A stretch of DNA of 23,987 nt from JBEKHI01 sp050012355 (GTDB taxonomy: Bacteria > Actinomycetota > Actinomycetes > Streptosporangiales > Streptosporangiaceae), in contig JBEKHI010000080.1 in NCBI GenBank assembly GCA_050012355.1, forward strand, positions 1 through 23,987, written 5' to 3'. Of this stretch, positions 1 through 7,624 are shown one piece after another (the stretch's first letter is position 1; each line of letters opens with the position of its first letter). The notes under the pieces were generated by a model, which worked only from the letters and a program-made list of their open reading frames with translations, did not search any database and had not been told where the DNA came from. The translations under genes and the position numbers were made by a program.

Positions 1-1735
1 CGCGTACGGTCGCGGGGTTGTCTCGTTCGCCAGCGGCGAGCAGGGCCAGCATCGCCCAGGCGGTCTGGGACGCGGTGGATTCTCCCTGGCCAGCCAGGCT
101 GGGGTCCTCGTAGGAACGGAGGTCCTCGCCCCACCCGCCATCGGCGTTCTGGTGCTCTTCGAGCCAGCGGACCGCGCGGCGGATGGCGGGCTTGCCGCGC
201 TTGACACCCGCCGCGACCAGCGCGGGTACCGCCGCGCCGGTGCCGTAGACGTAGTTCGCGCCCCAGCGGCCGAACCAGGAGCCATCGGCTTCCTGGTGCT
301 TCAGCAGCCAGATGACGCCGCGCTTGCAGGCATCGGACCCCGACAGTCCCTCGGAGGCGAAAGCCTCCACTATGTGCGCGGTGACGTCCGCCGATGGCGG
401 GTCTATCACCGCTCCGAAGTCGCAGAACGGAAGCTTATTGACCAATTGCTGGGTGTTGTCGGCGTCGAACGCGCCCCAGCCGCCGTCTTTGGACCGCATG
501 CCCTCCAGCCAGCGCAGCCCGCGCTGGATGGCGGCCCTGGTGCCCGGGCGCGCGGTCCGGCGCAGCGCGAGGATGACCTCGGCGGTGTCGTCGGTGTCGG
601 CGTAGTTGTCGTTGTCGAACTCGAAGGCCCAGCCGCCGGGCGGCGTGTCCGGGCGGCGGACCTGCCAGTCGCCTGGGCCCCTGATCTCCTCGCCGAGCAG
701 CCAGTCGGCGGCGGTGGCGAGGGCCGGGTGGTCAGCCGAGAGCCCGGCGTCGGCCAGCGCGACCATGGTCAGCACGGTGTCCCACACCGGGGACTGGCAG
801 CACTCCAGACGGCGGGTGTCGGCCTCGATGACCGTGTACCGCTCAAATCCCTCGATGCCCTTGCGCATCACCGGGTTCCCCAGGTCATAGCCGAGCAGGT
901 TGAGCGCGATCAGGCTGTACACCCACGGCGGCTGGATGCCGCCCCAGCAGCCGTCCTCCTCTTGCCGGGCGATAATCCACTCGGCGCAGCGGCGACGGGC
1001 AGCGGCGCGAGCCCGCTTCGGCATCCGCGGCTGGAGGCGGTGCAGCGCCTTGTCAAGGATGCCGAACGCCCTGGCCCACGGGTCATCTGGGTCGGAGGCG
1101 CCCGCCCGGCCAACCGGGACGCCGGGCACGAACAGCTCGTCAACCGTGACCGGGATCGGCCGCGACGGGCGGAACGACGAGACGATCGCGAGCGCGACGA
1201 TCGTCTGCCGCGCCCAGCAGCCCCAGTCGTAGATGTTCAGCGGGAACCAGCTCGGCAAGTAGATGATCTCCGGCGGGATCACCGGAAGCTCGTCCCAGGA
1301 CCAGCGGCCGGACATCGCGAGCCAGATCCTGGTGAACACCCTGGTCGCGTTCAGCCCGCCCTGGTCGCGGATCCACCCGCGCGCGGTCACCATGTGGCCG
1401 GCGTCCGGGTCGTCGCCCGCGAGCTTGAGCGCGACGTACGCCTCTACCGAGGTGGACAGATCGCCGGGGCCTTCGTAGAAGTTCGCCCAGCTGCCGTCCG
1501 AGCGCTGCTTGCCGCGGATCCAGTTCGCCGTCTGGCGCAGCGTGTCCGGTGTCTGGATGCCGAGAAAGAACCTGAGCAGGATGTCCTCAGCCTCGATCGA
1601 GACGTTGGTCTCCAGCTCGCCCTTCCACCAGCCCTCGGGATCCTGCAGCGAGAGCAGGTAGTCGCGGGCGCGAGCAAGCGTCTCGCGCGCCGTGTCCTCC
1701 ACCCCGGCGATAAGTACCGGTGCCTCGGTGGTCAC
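1..1735 (-). CDS. shc: squalene-hopene cyclase, C-terminal end cut by window
   Basis: Cyclises squalene to hopene or hopanol at the membrane, the last committed step of hopanoid synthesis. About 578 residues are visible. The family is usually 630-680 residues long, so the C-terminus lies beyond base 1. The catalytic acid motif DTDD is at about residues 380-383, close to the usual position of the DxDD general acid. Several QW-type repeats are readable (for example QDPEGWWKG, QRSDGSWANF, QEEDGCWGG and KDGGWGAFD). I chose the GTG at 1735 because it overlaps the stop of the upstream polyprenyl synthase as GTGA, which implies translational coupling, and the protein begins VTTEAPVLIAGVEDT. It is the fifth gene of the minus-strand hopanoid operon. 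Nothing in the visible part looks broken. The family call is very secure; the exact product, hopene or a tetrahymanol-like triterpene, is inferred from the neighbours. Confidence 0.96.
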   Translation of the reverse strand, partial: MTTEAPVLIAGVEDTARETLARARDYLLSLQDPEGWWKGELETNVSIEAEDILLRFFLGIQTPDTLRQTANWIRGKQRSDGSWANFYEGPGDLSTSVEAYVALKLAGDDPDAGHMVTARGWIRDQGGLNATRVFTRIWLAMSGRWSWDELPVIPPEIIYLPSWFPLNIYDWGCWARQTIVALAIVSSFRPSRPIPVTVDELFVPGVPVGRAGASDPDDPWARAFGILDKALHRLQPRMPKRARAAARRRCAEWIIARQEEDGCWGGIQPPWVYSLIALNLLGYDLGNPVMRKGIEGFERYTVIEADTRRLECCQSPVWDTVLTMVALADAGLSADHPALATAADWLLGEEIRGPGDWQVRRPDTPPGGWAFEFDNDNYADTDDTAEVILALRRTARPGTRAAIQRGLRWLEGMRSKDGGWGAFDADNTQQLVNKLPFCDFGAVIDPPSADVTAHIVEAFASEGLSGSDACKRGVIWLLKHQEADGSWFGRWGANYVYGTGAAVPALVAAGVKRGKPAIRRAVRWLEEHQNADGGWGEDLRSYEDPSLAGQGESTASQTAWAMLALLAAGERDNPATVR

Positions 1736-2748
1736 CACTGCCTCGCGGTGATGAACTCGGCGATCGCGGTGAACTCGGCGCGCACGTCGGTCGGCAGTTC
1801 GATGTCGGCCAGGCACTTGTTGGCCGCGGCCAGCTGGGTGTCAGCCTCGCTCTCCGCCCACTGCCGGCCGCCGGCCTGAGTCACCAGGTCGGCCGCGTGC
1901 AGCAGTTCGTCCTCGGTGAGCTGTTCCGGTTTGGCGAGCAGCTCGGCGAGCTCCGCGGCGGCGGGAGTCTCGCTGCCGAGCGCGGCCACCACCGGCAGCG
2001 ACTTCTTCCGCGCCCGCAGGTCCGCGCGGACCGGCTTGCCGGTCACCGCGGGCGCGCCCCAGATGCCGAGCAGGTCGTCGGTGAGCTGGAACGCCAGGCC
2101 CACGTGCGCACCGAAGCCCGCGAGGCCCATCGCCAGCTCGGGCGGCGCGCCCAGGTGGACGGCACCGATGGTGCACGCGCAGGCCATCAGCGCCGCGGTC
2201 TTGTCGCCCGCCATGTCCATGCATTCCGGCAGCGTCACGTCGCCGCGCCGCTCGAAGGCGAGATCCGCCCCCTGTCCCGCGATCAGCCGCAGCACGGCCG
2301 CGCCCAGGCAGCGGGCGCCCCACGGACCGCCGGGCGAAGCATCCTCGAGCAGCATGTCGTTGGCGAGCGCCAGCAACCCGTCGCCCGCCAGGATCGCGGC
2401 CCCGACTCCGTAGACCGTCCACGCGGTGGGCCGGTGGCGGCGCTCGGTGTCGCCGTCCATGATGTCGTCGTGCAGCAGGGAGAAGTTGTGCACCAGTTCC
2501 ACCGCGACGGCGGGGATGACGCCGCGCTCGGGCGGCGCGCCCGCGGCGCGGGCGGACAGCAGCGCCAGCGCGGGGCGCAGTGCCTTCCCGCTTCCCTCGC
2601 GACGCGGGTTCCCGTCCGCGTCAGAAAGGCCGAGGTGGTAGGACGCCACGATGCGCACTTCCGGGCTGAGCCGGGCGATCGCGTTCTCCATTGCGGGTCC
2701 TACCAGGTCACGCGCCACGGCGACTCCGGCCGGCATCACGACGGTCAT
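1732..2748 (-). CDS. polyprenyl diphosphate synthase (hopanoid cluster)
   Basis: Trans-isoprenyl diphosphate synthase of 338 aa that condenses IPP with an allylic diphosphate. In actinomycete hopanoid clusters this gene is presumed to supply farnesyl diphosphate for squalene. The first Asp-rich motif DDIMD is at residues 94-98 in LLHDDIMDGD. The second Asp-rich region is DDLLG at 224-228, where the last Asp is replaced by Gly; a DDLLGIWG form of this motif is common in actinobacterial homologues. GKALRP near residue 54 is the usual IPP-binding region. The ATG at 2748 overlaps the hpnE stop as ATGA, and the stop overlaps the shc GTG, so the gene is translationally coupled on both sides. Chain length cannot be decided from sequence alone: FPP fits the pathway, but a GGPP synthase is possible. 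Confidence 0.93.
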   Translation of the reverse strand: MTVVMPAGVAVARDLVGPAMENAIARLSPEVRIVASYHLGLSDADGNPRREGSGKALRPALALLSARAAGAPPERGVIPAVAVELVHNFSLLHDDIMDGDTERRHRPTAWTVYGVGAAILAGDGLLALANDMLLEDASPGGPWGARCLGAAVLRLIAGQGADLAFERRGDVTLPECMDMAGDKTAALMACACTIGAVHLGAPPELAMGLAGFGAHVGLAFQLTDDLLGIWGAPAVTGKPVRADLRARKKSLPVVAALGSETPAAAELAELLAKPEQLTEDELLHAADLVTQAGGRQWAESEADTQLAAANKCLADIELPTDVRAEFTAIAEFITARQW

Positions 2749-4190
2749 GAGAGCACCCCCTTCATATCTGGTCGACAGCCACTCACGTCAAATCCTGAAA
2801 CATCCGTATTTGTTCCGATTCCGGGGGAATCGTGCAAAGCGATCGCCGCGTTCAGGCCGCTCCGGGTGGCGCCCTCCATCGTGTCCGGCCATCCGGTCGC
2901 GGTCCACGAGCCCGCGAGAACCAGCCCAGGCAGCGCCGTCGCGGACGCCGGCCGGAGGCTGTTGCTCCCCACGCCCTGCCGGAACGTCGCGCGCCGTTCC
3001 CGGGTCACGAAGAACTCGGTCACCTTCGCGTCCCGCGCGGCGGGCAGCAGTTCCTCGAGCGCGGGCAGGAACTTCTCCCGCATCTCCGCCACCGGGGTGT
3101 CCACGTATTCGTCCGCCGCCGACTGGGAAAGCGCCAGGTACTGGCCGGCCGTGCTGAGCCCGGCGATCGCGGTCCGGTCGAACACCCACTGCACCGGTGA
3201 GTACACCGCGGCCGCGAACGGCAGATCAAGCACCTTCCGGTCGTAGATCACGTGCACGTTCACGATCGGCGCGGCGCCAAGCCCCGCCCACGCCGCGACC
3301 TGTCGCGGGGGAACCGCCTCCGGGGGCACGAGTCCGGCGGCCACCTGATGCGGCACCGCCAGCACAACCCCATCAACCTCAACCGCCTCGTCGTCCCGGA
3401 CGCCGACGCGATAACCGAGGCCGGTCGATGTGACATCGACCGCGCTAGAGCCCGGTCGATGTGACATCGACCGGTCGGGGGTTACGGCCGTCACCTTCGC
3501 GTTGAGGCGGACCTTCACGCCCAAGGCGGCTAGCTTGCGCGCGCCCGCCGAGCCGTGTAGTTCGCCTAGCGGCAAGCGCGGGACGCCGATGTCGGCGGCG
3601 CCGGTCTTGCCGAGCAGGGCCTGCTGGACGACCGTGCCCGCGAGCGCCAGCGAGGCGTCGTCGCCGGCGATGTTCAGCGAGGCGATGACGAACAGGTCCC
3701 AGAGCACCCGCCGGGTGTTCTCGTCCTGCCCGCGGGCCGACAGCCAGTCACCGAGCCGCGTCTGGTCGGTCGCCGGATCGGCCACGTCCACTCGTTGGAA
3801 TGCGAGCGCCGCCCGAGATACCGCCGCTCGTTCTGCCAGCGAAAGAAACTTGTACCTGGCGAGGGTCGGCAGCGTCTGGAGCGGGCCGGGCAGCGAAGTA
3901 CGGCGAAGGCGGCCGGGGCCGCGCGGGGATAGCACGGTCACGTCGAAGCGGTCCTGCAGCGGCGCGTGGCCAGCCACCCCGAGGCGGTCAAGCAGTTCGC
4001 GGTACGCGGTGCAGCACCGCAGGAACACGTGCTGCCCGGTGTCCACGGTGAGCCCGTCCCGGCTGAACGAGGCGGTCGCGCCACCGAGGCGAGGGCGCGC
4101 CTCCAGCAGCGTGACGTCGTCGCCGCGTTCGGCAAGCGCGATGGCGGCGGTGATGCCCGCGAGGCCGCCGCCGATGATCGCCACCCTCAT
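2745..4190 (-). CDS. hpnE: hydroxysqualene dehydroxylase / squalene-associated FAD desaturase HpnE
   Basis: FAD-dependent amine-oxidase-fold enzyme of 481 aa, expected to reduce hydroxysqualene to squalene, the third step of the HpnCDE route. The N-terminus MRVAIIGGGLAGITAA is a classic GxGxxG dinucleotide-binding loop, followed by the acidic strand end at VTLLEAR (residues 26-32). The C-terminal FAD motif reads LAGSWTATGWPDTMEGA. The ATG at 4190 is preferred over upstream in-frame starts because it overlaps the hpnD stop as ATGA and places the FAD loop at the very N-terminus. The 3' end overlaps the next gene by 4 bp. Odd feature: residues 239-257 are encoded by a 42-bp palindromic repeat (3427-3468) that is also found in three intergenic places. 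It lies between a strand ending VTAVTP and one starting YRVGVRDDEA, so it probably forms a surface loop and the enzyme is likely still active. Confidence 0.94.
   Translation of the reverse strand: MRVAIIGGGLAGITAAIALAERGDDVTLLEARPRLGGATASFSRDGLTVDTGQHVFLRCCTAYRELLDRLGVAGHAPLQDRFDVTVLSPRGPGRLRRTSLPGPLQTLPTLARYKFLSLAERAAVSRAALAFQRVDVADPATDQTRLGDWLSARGQDENTRRVLWDLFVIASLNIAGDDASLALAGTVVQQALLGKTGAADIGVPRLPLGELHGSAGARKLAALGVKVRLNAKVTAVTPDRSMSHRPGSSAVDVTSTGLGYRVGVRDDEAVEVDGVVLAVPHQVAAGLVPPEAVPPRQVAAWAGLGAAPIVNVHVIYDRKVLDLPFAAAVYSPVQWVFDRTAIAGLSTAGQYLALSQSAADEYVDTPVAEMREKFLPALEELLPAARDAKVTEFFVTRERRATFRQGVGSNSLRPASATALPGLVLAGSWTATGWPDTMEGATRSGLNAAIALHDSPGIGTNTDVSGFDVSGCRPDMKGVLS
3427..3468 (+). repeat. 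42-bp dyad repeat, copy D, inside hpnE
   Basis: Left arm GATGTGACATCG at 3427-3438, 18-bp spacer at 3439-3456, right arm CGATGTGACATC at 3457-3468. Each arm carries its own small dyad (GATG-NNN-CATC) and sits in a 19-bp near-palindrome, GGTCGATGTGACATCGACC, at 3423-3441 and 3454-3472. Arm and spacer lengths match the three intergenic copies exactly, and the spacer agrees with copy A at 12 of 18 positions. The element keeps the hpnE frame open on the minus strand. Confidence 0.85.
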
Positions 4191-5086
4191 CGGATCACCG
4201 CCTTCACGGCGACCAGCAGCTTCTCGCCCGCGGGCAGCGACTGCCTGCCCTGCAATATCGACGACGGCTGCCGAGCGAGACGCTCCAGCAGCCGACGGTA
4301 GATCCCGGCCATCGCGCCGGTACAGGCCGCGCTTCTGCGATCGAGCGTGCCGAGCAGCGGGAGCCCCCGGTCGTACCACTCCCGGGCGCGGGCCGCCTCG
4401 AACTCCACCAGGTTGGCGAACCTGGCCTGCTGCGCGGGCTCGGGGAACGGCTCGGGACCGGTGCCGGGGGTAAGCGACAGGCCGAACTTGGCCAGGTCCT
4501 CTTCCGGCAGGTACACGCGCCCGTTCTGGTAGTCCTCGCGGACGTCGCGCAAGATGTTGGTGAGCTGCAACCCGATTCCTAGGTCATCGGCCATCTGGGA
4601 CTGCTTTTCCGGGTCCTTCGTCGCGCCGCGGTGCTCGCCCGGGGGGGCGACCCCCCGGACCCCCTGAAAGACGCCGAGGCTGAGCCGACCGATCGAGCCC
4701 GCCACGCAGCGGCAGTAGTGATAAAGGTCGTCCCAGGTGCGGTACGTCGCGCCGTTGACGTCAAGCACGCACCCGTCGATCAGCTCACCGAACGCGGCCA
4801 TCGGGATCGCGAAATGCTCCCCCGCGTCCGCCAGCGCGACCAGCACGGGGTCGTCGGGACCGGGCGCGCCGTTCGGTATCTGCGCGCGTGCTTGTTCCAG
4901 CTGCGCTAGCTTCTCGGCCGATGGCAGCGTGCCGTCGCCGATGTCGTCTATCCGCCGTGCGAACGCGTACACGGCCGCGAGCGCGCGCCGCTTGTCCTGT
5001 GGTAGCAGGCGGATGCCGTAAGCGAAGTTCCGTGCCTGCGACCAGGTGATCCGCTCGCACTCCTGGTACGCGGCTTCCAAGTCCAT
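4187..5086 (-). CDS. hpnD: presqualene diphosphate synthase HpnD (squalene/phytoene synthase family)
   Basis: Head-to-head prenyltransferase of 299 aa, expected to join two farnesyl diphosphates into presqualene diphosphate, the first step of the HpnCDE route. The first Asp-rich motif is RIDDIGD (DDIGD at residues 47-51). The second metal/diphosphate motif is LQLTNILRDVREDYQNGRVYLP, about residues 173-194. The ATG at 5086 follows the hpnC stop by 6 nt and has a GGAGG-type ribosome site inside the hpnC 3' end. The stop overlaps the hpnE start as ATGA. Odd feature: residues about 142-157, between LGVF and DPEKQ, are encoded by a GC-rich perfect hairpin (4639-4658), which looks like an in-frame palindrome insertion in a loop just before the second Asp-rich helix. 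Family assignment is secure. HpnD rather than HpnC is assigned from motif style and gene order. Confidence 0.93.
   Translation of the reverse strand: MDLEAAYQECERITWSQARNFAYGIRLLPQDKRRALAAVYAFARRIDDIGDGTLPSAEKLAQLEQARAQIPNGAPGPDDPVLVALADAGEHFAIPMAAFGELIDGCVLDVNGATYRTWDDLYHYCRCVAGSIGRLSLGVFQGVRGVAPPGEHRGATKDPEKQSQMADDLGIGLQLTNILRDVREDYQNGRVYLPEEDLAKFGLSLTPGTGPEPFPEPAQQARFANLVEFEAARAREWYDRGLPLLGTLDRRSAACTGAMAGIYRRLLERLARQPSSILQGRQSLPAGEKLLVAVKAVIR
4639..4658. repeat. GC-rich perfect palindrome inside hpnD
   Basis: Arm CCGGGGGG at 4639-4646, loop GCGA at 4647-4650, arm CCCCCCGG at 4651-4658: eight perfect pairs. On the minus strand it is preceded by GGGGT, giving the pattern GGGGTCCGGGGG followed by a complementary C-run. 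This resembles a small GC-rich hairpin repeat that is widespread in Streptomyces-type genomes. It is in frame in hpnD and encodes part of the loop GVAPPGEH. Confidence 0.7.
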
Positions 5087-5092
5087 CCCTGC

Positions 5093-6040
5093 TCACCTCC
5101 CCCCGACATAGCTGGTGATCATGCCGGACAGCGTCCTCTTCTTGTCCGGGTGCGGCGTCGCTCGCAGCGGGTCGTAGCCGCTGTCCGCGATCGCCCGCAG
5201 CGCGGCCCGGCCGCCTGCCACGTAACCAGCGATGGCGAGCCGCGCCGCACCGTGCTTGAGCGTGCCGATCAGGCGCGCGCCGCTGTCGAGCATGCTTAGG
5301 GCACGTTCGGTCTCGAACGCCATCAGGTCACGGACCTTGCGGTTCGCTGTCGGCTGGCCGAGGTCACCCTCGGTCACGCCGAACCGGCCAAGGTCCTCTC
5401 CCGGAAGATAAACCCGCCCGTTTCGCAGGTCCTCGGCCACGTCCTGCCAGTGTTCGGCGAGCTGAAGCGCCGTGCAGATGCTATCGGAGAGTGTTTCGCG
5501 TTCTGCTGTGTGGGCTCCGAAGATGTACAGAACGACGCTGCCCACTGGGTTCGCGGACAGCGTGCAGTACTGGACGAGTTCGTCGAAGGTCTGGTAGCGC
5601 GCGACGACCTGGTCTTGCCGGTTGGCCTGGATCAGGTCGATGAACGGCTGCTCAGGTACGCCGCACTCGGCCACGGTTCGTTCGAGGGTCCGGATCGCGG
5701 CGAGACGAGGCATTTCGGTGCCGGCGTAGATCCGGTGCACGTCGGCCTCGAGTTCGTCGAGCAGCCCGAGCCGGTCGGCCGTGGTCGCATCCGGGATACC
5801 GGGCAGCGGCTCGTCACCGATGTCGTCGGTGAGCCGCGCGAACCCGTACAGCGCCATGAGATGGGTTCGGTAGCGCGCGGGCAGCACCCGCAACGCCACC
5901 GGAAAGTTCTCCGCGGCAGCCTTATCAAGCCCGGCGAGCGCGATCGCCGCCGCGGTGCCGCCCTGGCGGCTTTCCTGCTTGCTGACCTGCGCGTTCGCGG
6001 TCCCACTCGCAGGATCCTGTAGGTCGCCGACCCCCGTCAA
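5093..6040 (-). CDS. hpnC: hydroxysqualene synthase HpnC (squalene/phytoene synthase family)
   Basis: First gene of the hopanoid operon, expected to convert presqualene diphosphate to hydroxysqualene. From the chosen start it is 315 aa. The Asp-rich motif RLTDDIGDE places DDIGD at residues 72-76. The second motif QDVAEDLRNGRVYLPGEDL covers about 199-217; here the usual NxxRD segment is AEHWQDVAED, a form typical of HpnC. I chose the TTG at 6040 because AGGAGG lies 7 nt upstream (minus strand, near 6048-6053). An ATG in the same frame at 6118 would add 26 residues but reads through AT-rich sequence that looks like promoter. hpnD begins 6 nt after the stop. Family secure, start moderately secure. 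Confidence 0.92.
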   Translation of the reverse strand: MTGVGDLQDPASGTANAQVSKQESRQGGTAAAIALAGLDKAAAENFPVALRVLPARYRTHLMALYGFARLTDDIGDEPLPGIPDATTADRLGLLDELEADVHRIYAGTEMPRLAAIRTLERTVAECGVPEQPFIDLIQANRQDQVVARYQTFDELVQYCTLSANPVGSVVLYIFGAHTAERETLSDSICTALQLAEHWQDVAEDLRNGRVYLPGEDLGRFGVTEGDLGQPTANRKVRDLMAFETERALSMLDSGARLIGTLKHGAARLAIAGYVAGGRAALRAIADSGYDPLRATPHPDKKRTLSGMITSYVGGR

Positions 6041-6465
6041 GCCGCGACCTCCTATTCCTCCGCCAGCCACAGGATCTATTTGCGCACAGTTGACAAATAA
6101 ATGCAAACAATGACGCACGCGTCACCTGACATCAGTGTCGGGGATCTCCCGAGCGGGTCGTCAGCGTAGCGCATCTTACGCGGATGCATAAAATAGTTTG
6201 CATGAACGAATAAACTTGTGCTAACGAATAGGTTGCGAAGGTGAGACATGTCACAGTCTGCGGGCATGGGCCGCGACCTGCGGTGAAACCGGAGACTTTG
6301 TCAGGACGCTGTGAGACCTATGTAGACGTTCGGGCGTTTTCGGCCCCGACGAGCGACGCGTCCTGATGGGTCACAGACGAGGCTTGATTTCCGATCCGCC
6401 GAACGCAAATGGCCGGGTTTTACATTCCGGAAACGCGTCAGCACACGCCGTTTATGACGTACATG
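6041..6465. promoter_or_regulatory. AT-rich control region upstream of hpnC
   Basis: A 425-bp gene-free stretch, clearly richer in A and T than its surroundings between about 6070 and 6235. It holds ATGCAAAC at 6101-6108 and its exact inverse GTTTGCAT at 6196-6203, and a direct repeat AACGAATA at 6205-6212 and 6223-6230 (period 18). Minus-strand candidates for promoter elements include TTGTCA and TTTGCAT-type boxes, but no convincing -35/-10 pair could be fixed. Near 6330-6349, CGGGCG-TTTT-CGGCCC forms a short imperfect hairpin that could end the phosphatase transcript. Both flanking genes are on the minus strand, so regulatory signals here most likely serve hpnC. No plausible small gene was found. 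Confidence 0.55.
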
Positions 6466-7524
6466 TCAGGTACGCCAGAGAAGGACGAGCGCGCGGTCGT
6501 CGGAGCCGCCCACCGCCTTTTGCATCTCGGTCACCAACGCCCCCGCGCCGGACTCGGTAAAGCCGCCGGAGGCAACCATCCGCTCGGCCTCGCCGAGCAG
6601 CCGGTCGATGCCCTCGTCGATGTCCTCGCCGGGCGCTTCCACCATGCCGTCGGTATAGAGGAGCATCGCGTCGCCGCGGCGCAGCACGCCGTCCTCGTCT
6701 TCCGACGGGACGGCGGCGAGGTCCGGCAGCACGCCAAGCACGATGCCCCGGGCGGCGGCGGTGCGCCACCGGCCGCTGCCGCCGTCGTAATGCGCGGCGG
6801 GCGGATGACCGGCCGACGACAGCCTGTACTCGCCGGATGCCAGGTCAAGCGCCAGATGAACGGCGGTGACGAAGCCCTCCACCGCCTTGCCGCGCCGCAG
6901 GTAAGCGTTGCACACCGAGAAGAACTCAGCGCTGGGAACCGACCCGAGCAGCCCGCCGAACGCGCCGGACAGCAGCAGTGCGCGCGTACCCGCGTCGATG
7001 CCCTTGCCGGCTACATCCACAAGCGCGACTTCAAGTGTCTTTCCGTCGGATACCGACACCACGAAGTCCCCGCCGAACGAGGATCCGCCCGCCGGGCGCA
7101 GCACGACCGCGCCGCCCCAGCCATCGCCGAGGTCGGGTAGGGTGCCCTGGACCTTGATCCGGTCGCGCAGGTCGATCAGCATCTGCTCGGCCCGCCGGCC
7201 CCGGATGCCCAGCTTGCCGCGGGTATGGGAGAGTACGTCGGCGAAGATCGCGGTCACCACGATCGTCAGCACGATCCCGACGCCCGCCTTGCCCTGGACG
7301 ACGTCGTAGATCAGCCCGGCCGTTACCACCGCGAACAGGACGCGCAGCGCCCGCGGCCACAGCAGGTAACCACCGGCCAGGATCGGCAGGATCATGACTC
7401 CGGGCGAGAACCACCAGGCGGACACGTGCACCGCCGCCACGGCGATACCGGCCGCTACCAGCGCGAGCGTGAACGCGACCCGGCGGTTCTTGGTGGTGAA
7501 CTGCTGGCGGATCCAGTCACGCAT
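6466..7524 (-). CDS. membrane-anchored SpoIIE/PP2C-type serine phosphatase
   Basis: Predicted 352-aa protein phosphatase of the PPM/SpoIIE (RsbU-like) class, expected to dephosphorylate a phosphoserine or phosphothreonine protein such as an anti-sigma-factor antagonist. The N-terminal part holds about four hydrophobic segments (roughly residues 17-35, 40-56, 60-76 and 81-97). A short linker (RGRRAEQMLIDLRDRIKVQGTLP) follows, and then the catalytic domain. Metal-binding motifs are intact: GGDF 151-154, VDVAGKG 169-175, GHPP 239-242, YTDG 290-293 and DDRA 342-345. The ATG at 7524 gives the normal MRDWIRQQF start; longer in-frame starts would run into the divergent eis-like gene. No GAF, PAS or HAMP sensor domain is present, so the signal is probably sensed by the membrane part or a partner. 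No anti-sigma or STAS gene is adjacent. Confidence 0.9.
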   Translation of the reverse strand: MRDWIRQQFTTKNRRVAFTLALVAAGIAVAAVHVSAWWFSPGVMILPILAGGYLLWPRALRVLFAVVTAGLIYDVVQGKAGVGIVLTIVVTAIFADVLSHTRGKLGIRGRRAEQMLIDLRDRIKVQGTLPDLGDGWGGAVVLRPAGGSSFGGDFVVSVSDGKTLEVALVDVAGKGIDAGTRALLLSGAFGGLLGSVPSAEFFSVCNAYLRRGKAVEGFVTAVHLALDLASGEYRLSSAGHPPAAHYDGGSGRWRTAAARGIVLGVLPDLAAVPSEDEDGVLRRGDAMLLYTDGMVEAPGEDIDEGIDRLLGEAERMVASGGFTESGAGALVTEMQKAVGGSDDRALVLLWRT

Positions 7525-7624
7525 GCCCCGCACCCTATCGCCCTTTTCCTGTCCCGAACGGCGCGCATGACTCCGAAGATCAAAACGCTTTGCCAGCGAG
7601 GCGAACTGCGGCGAAGATGGCCGC

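Noticed and set aside
152..1879. 575-residue plus-strand open frame opposite shc
   Set aside because: It is antisense to a clear squalene-hopene cyclase. Its composition (Arg, Ala, Gly, Val) is what the opposite frame of a GC-rich gene gives, with no domain motif.
1720..3246. 508-residue plus-strand open frame opposite the polyprenyl synthase and hpnE
   Set aside because: It spans two real minus-strand genes and their overlap; no family pattern.
3423..3472. Two 19-bp repeats with a 12-bp gap read as a mini CRISPR
   Set aside because: Only two units, each self-palindromic, inside a coding gene, and part of a dispersed dyad family; no cas genes.
6076..6267. 63-residue minus-strand frame in the hpnC upstream region
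   Set aside because: AT-rich codons unlike every real gene here and no ribosome site; better explained as promoter DNA.
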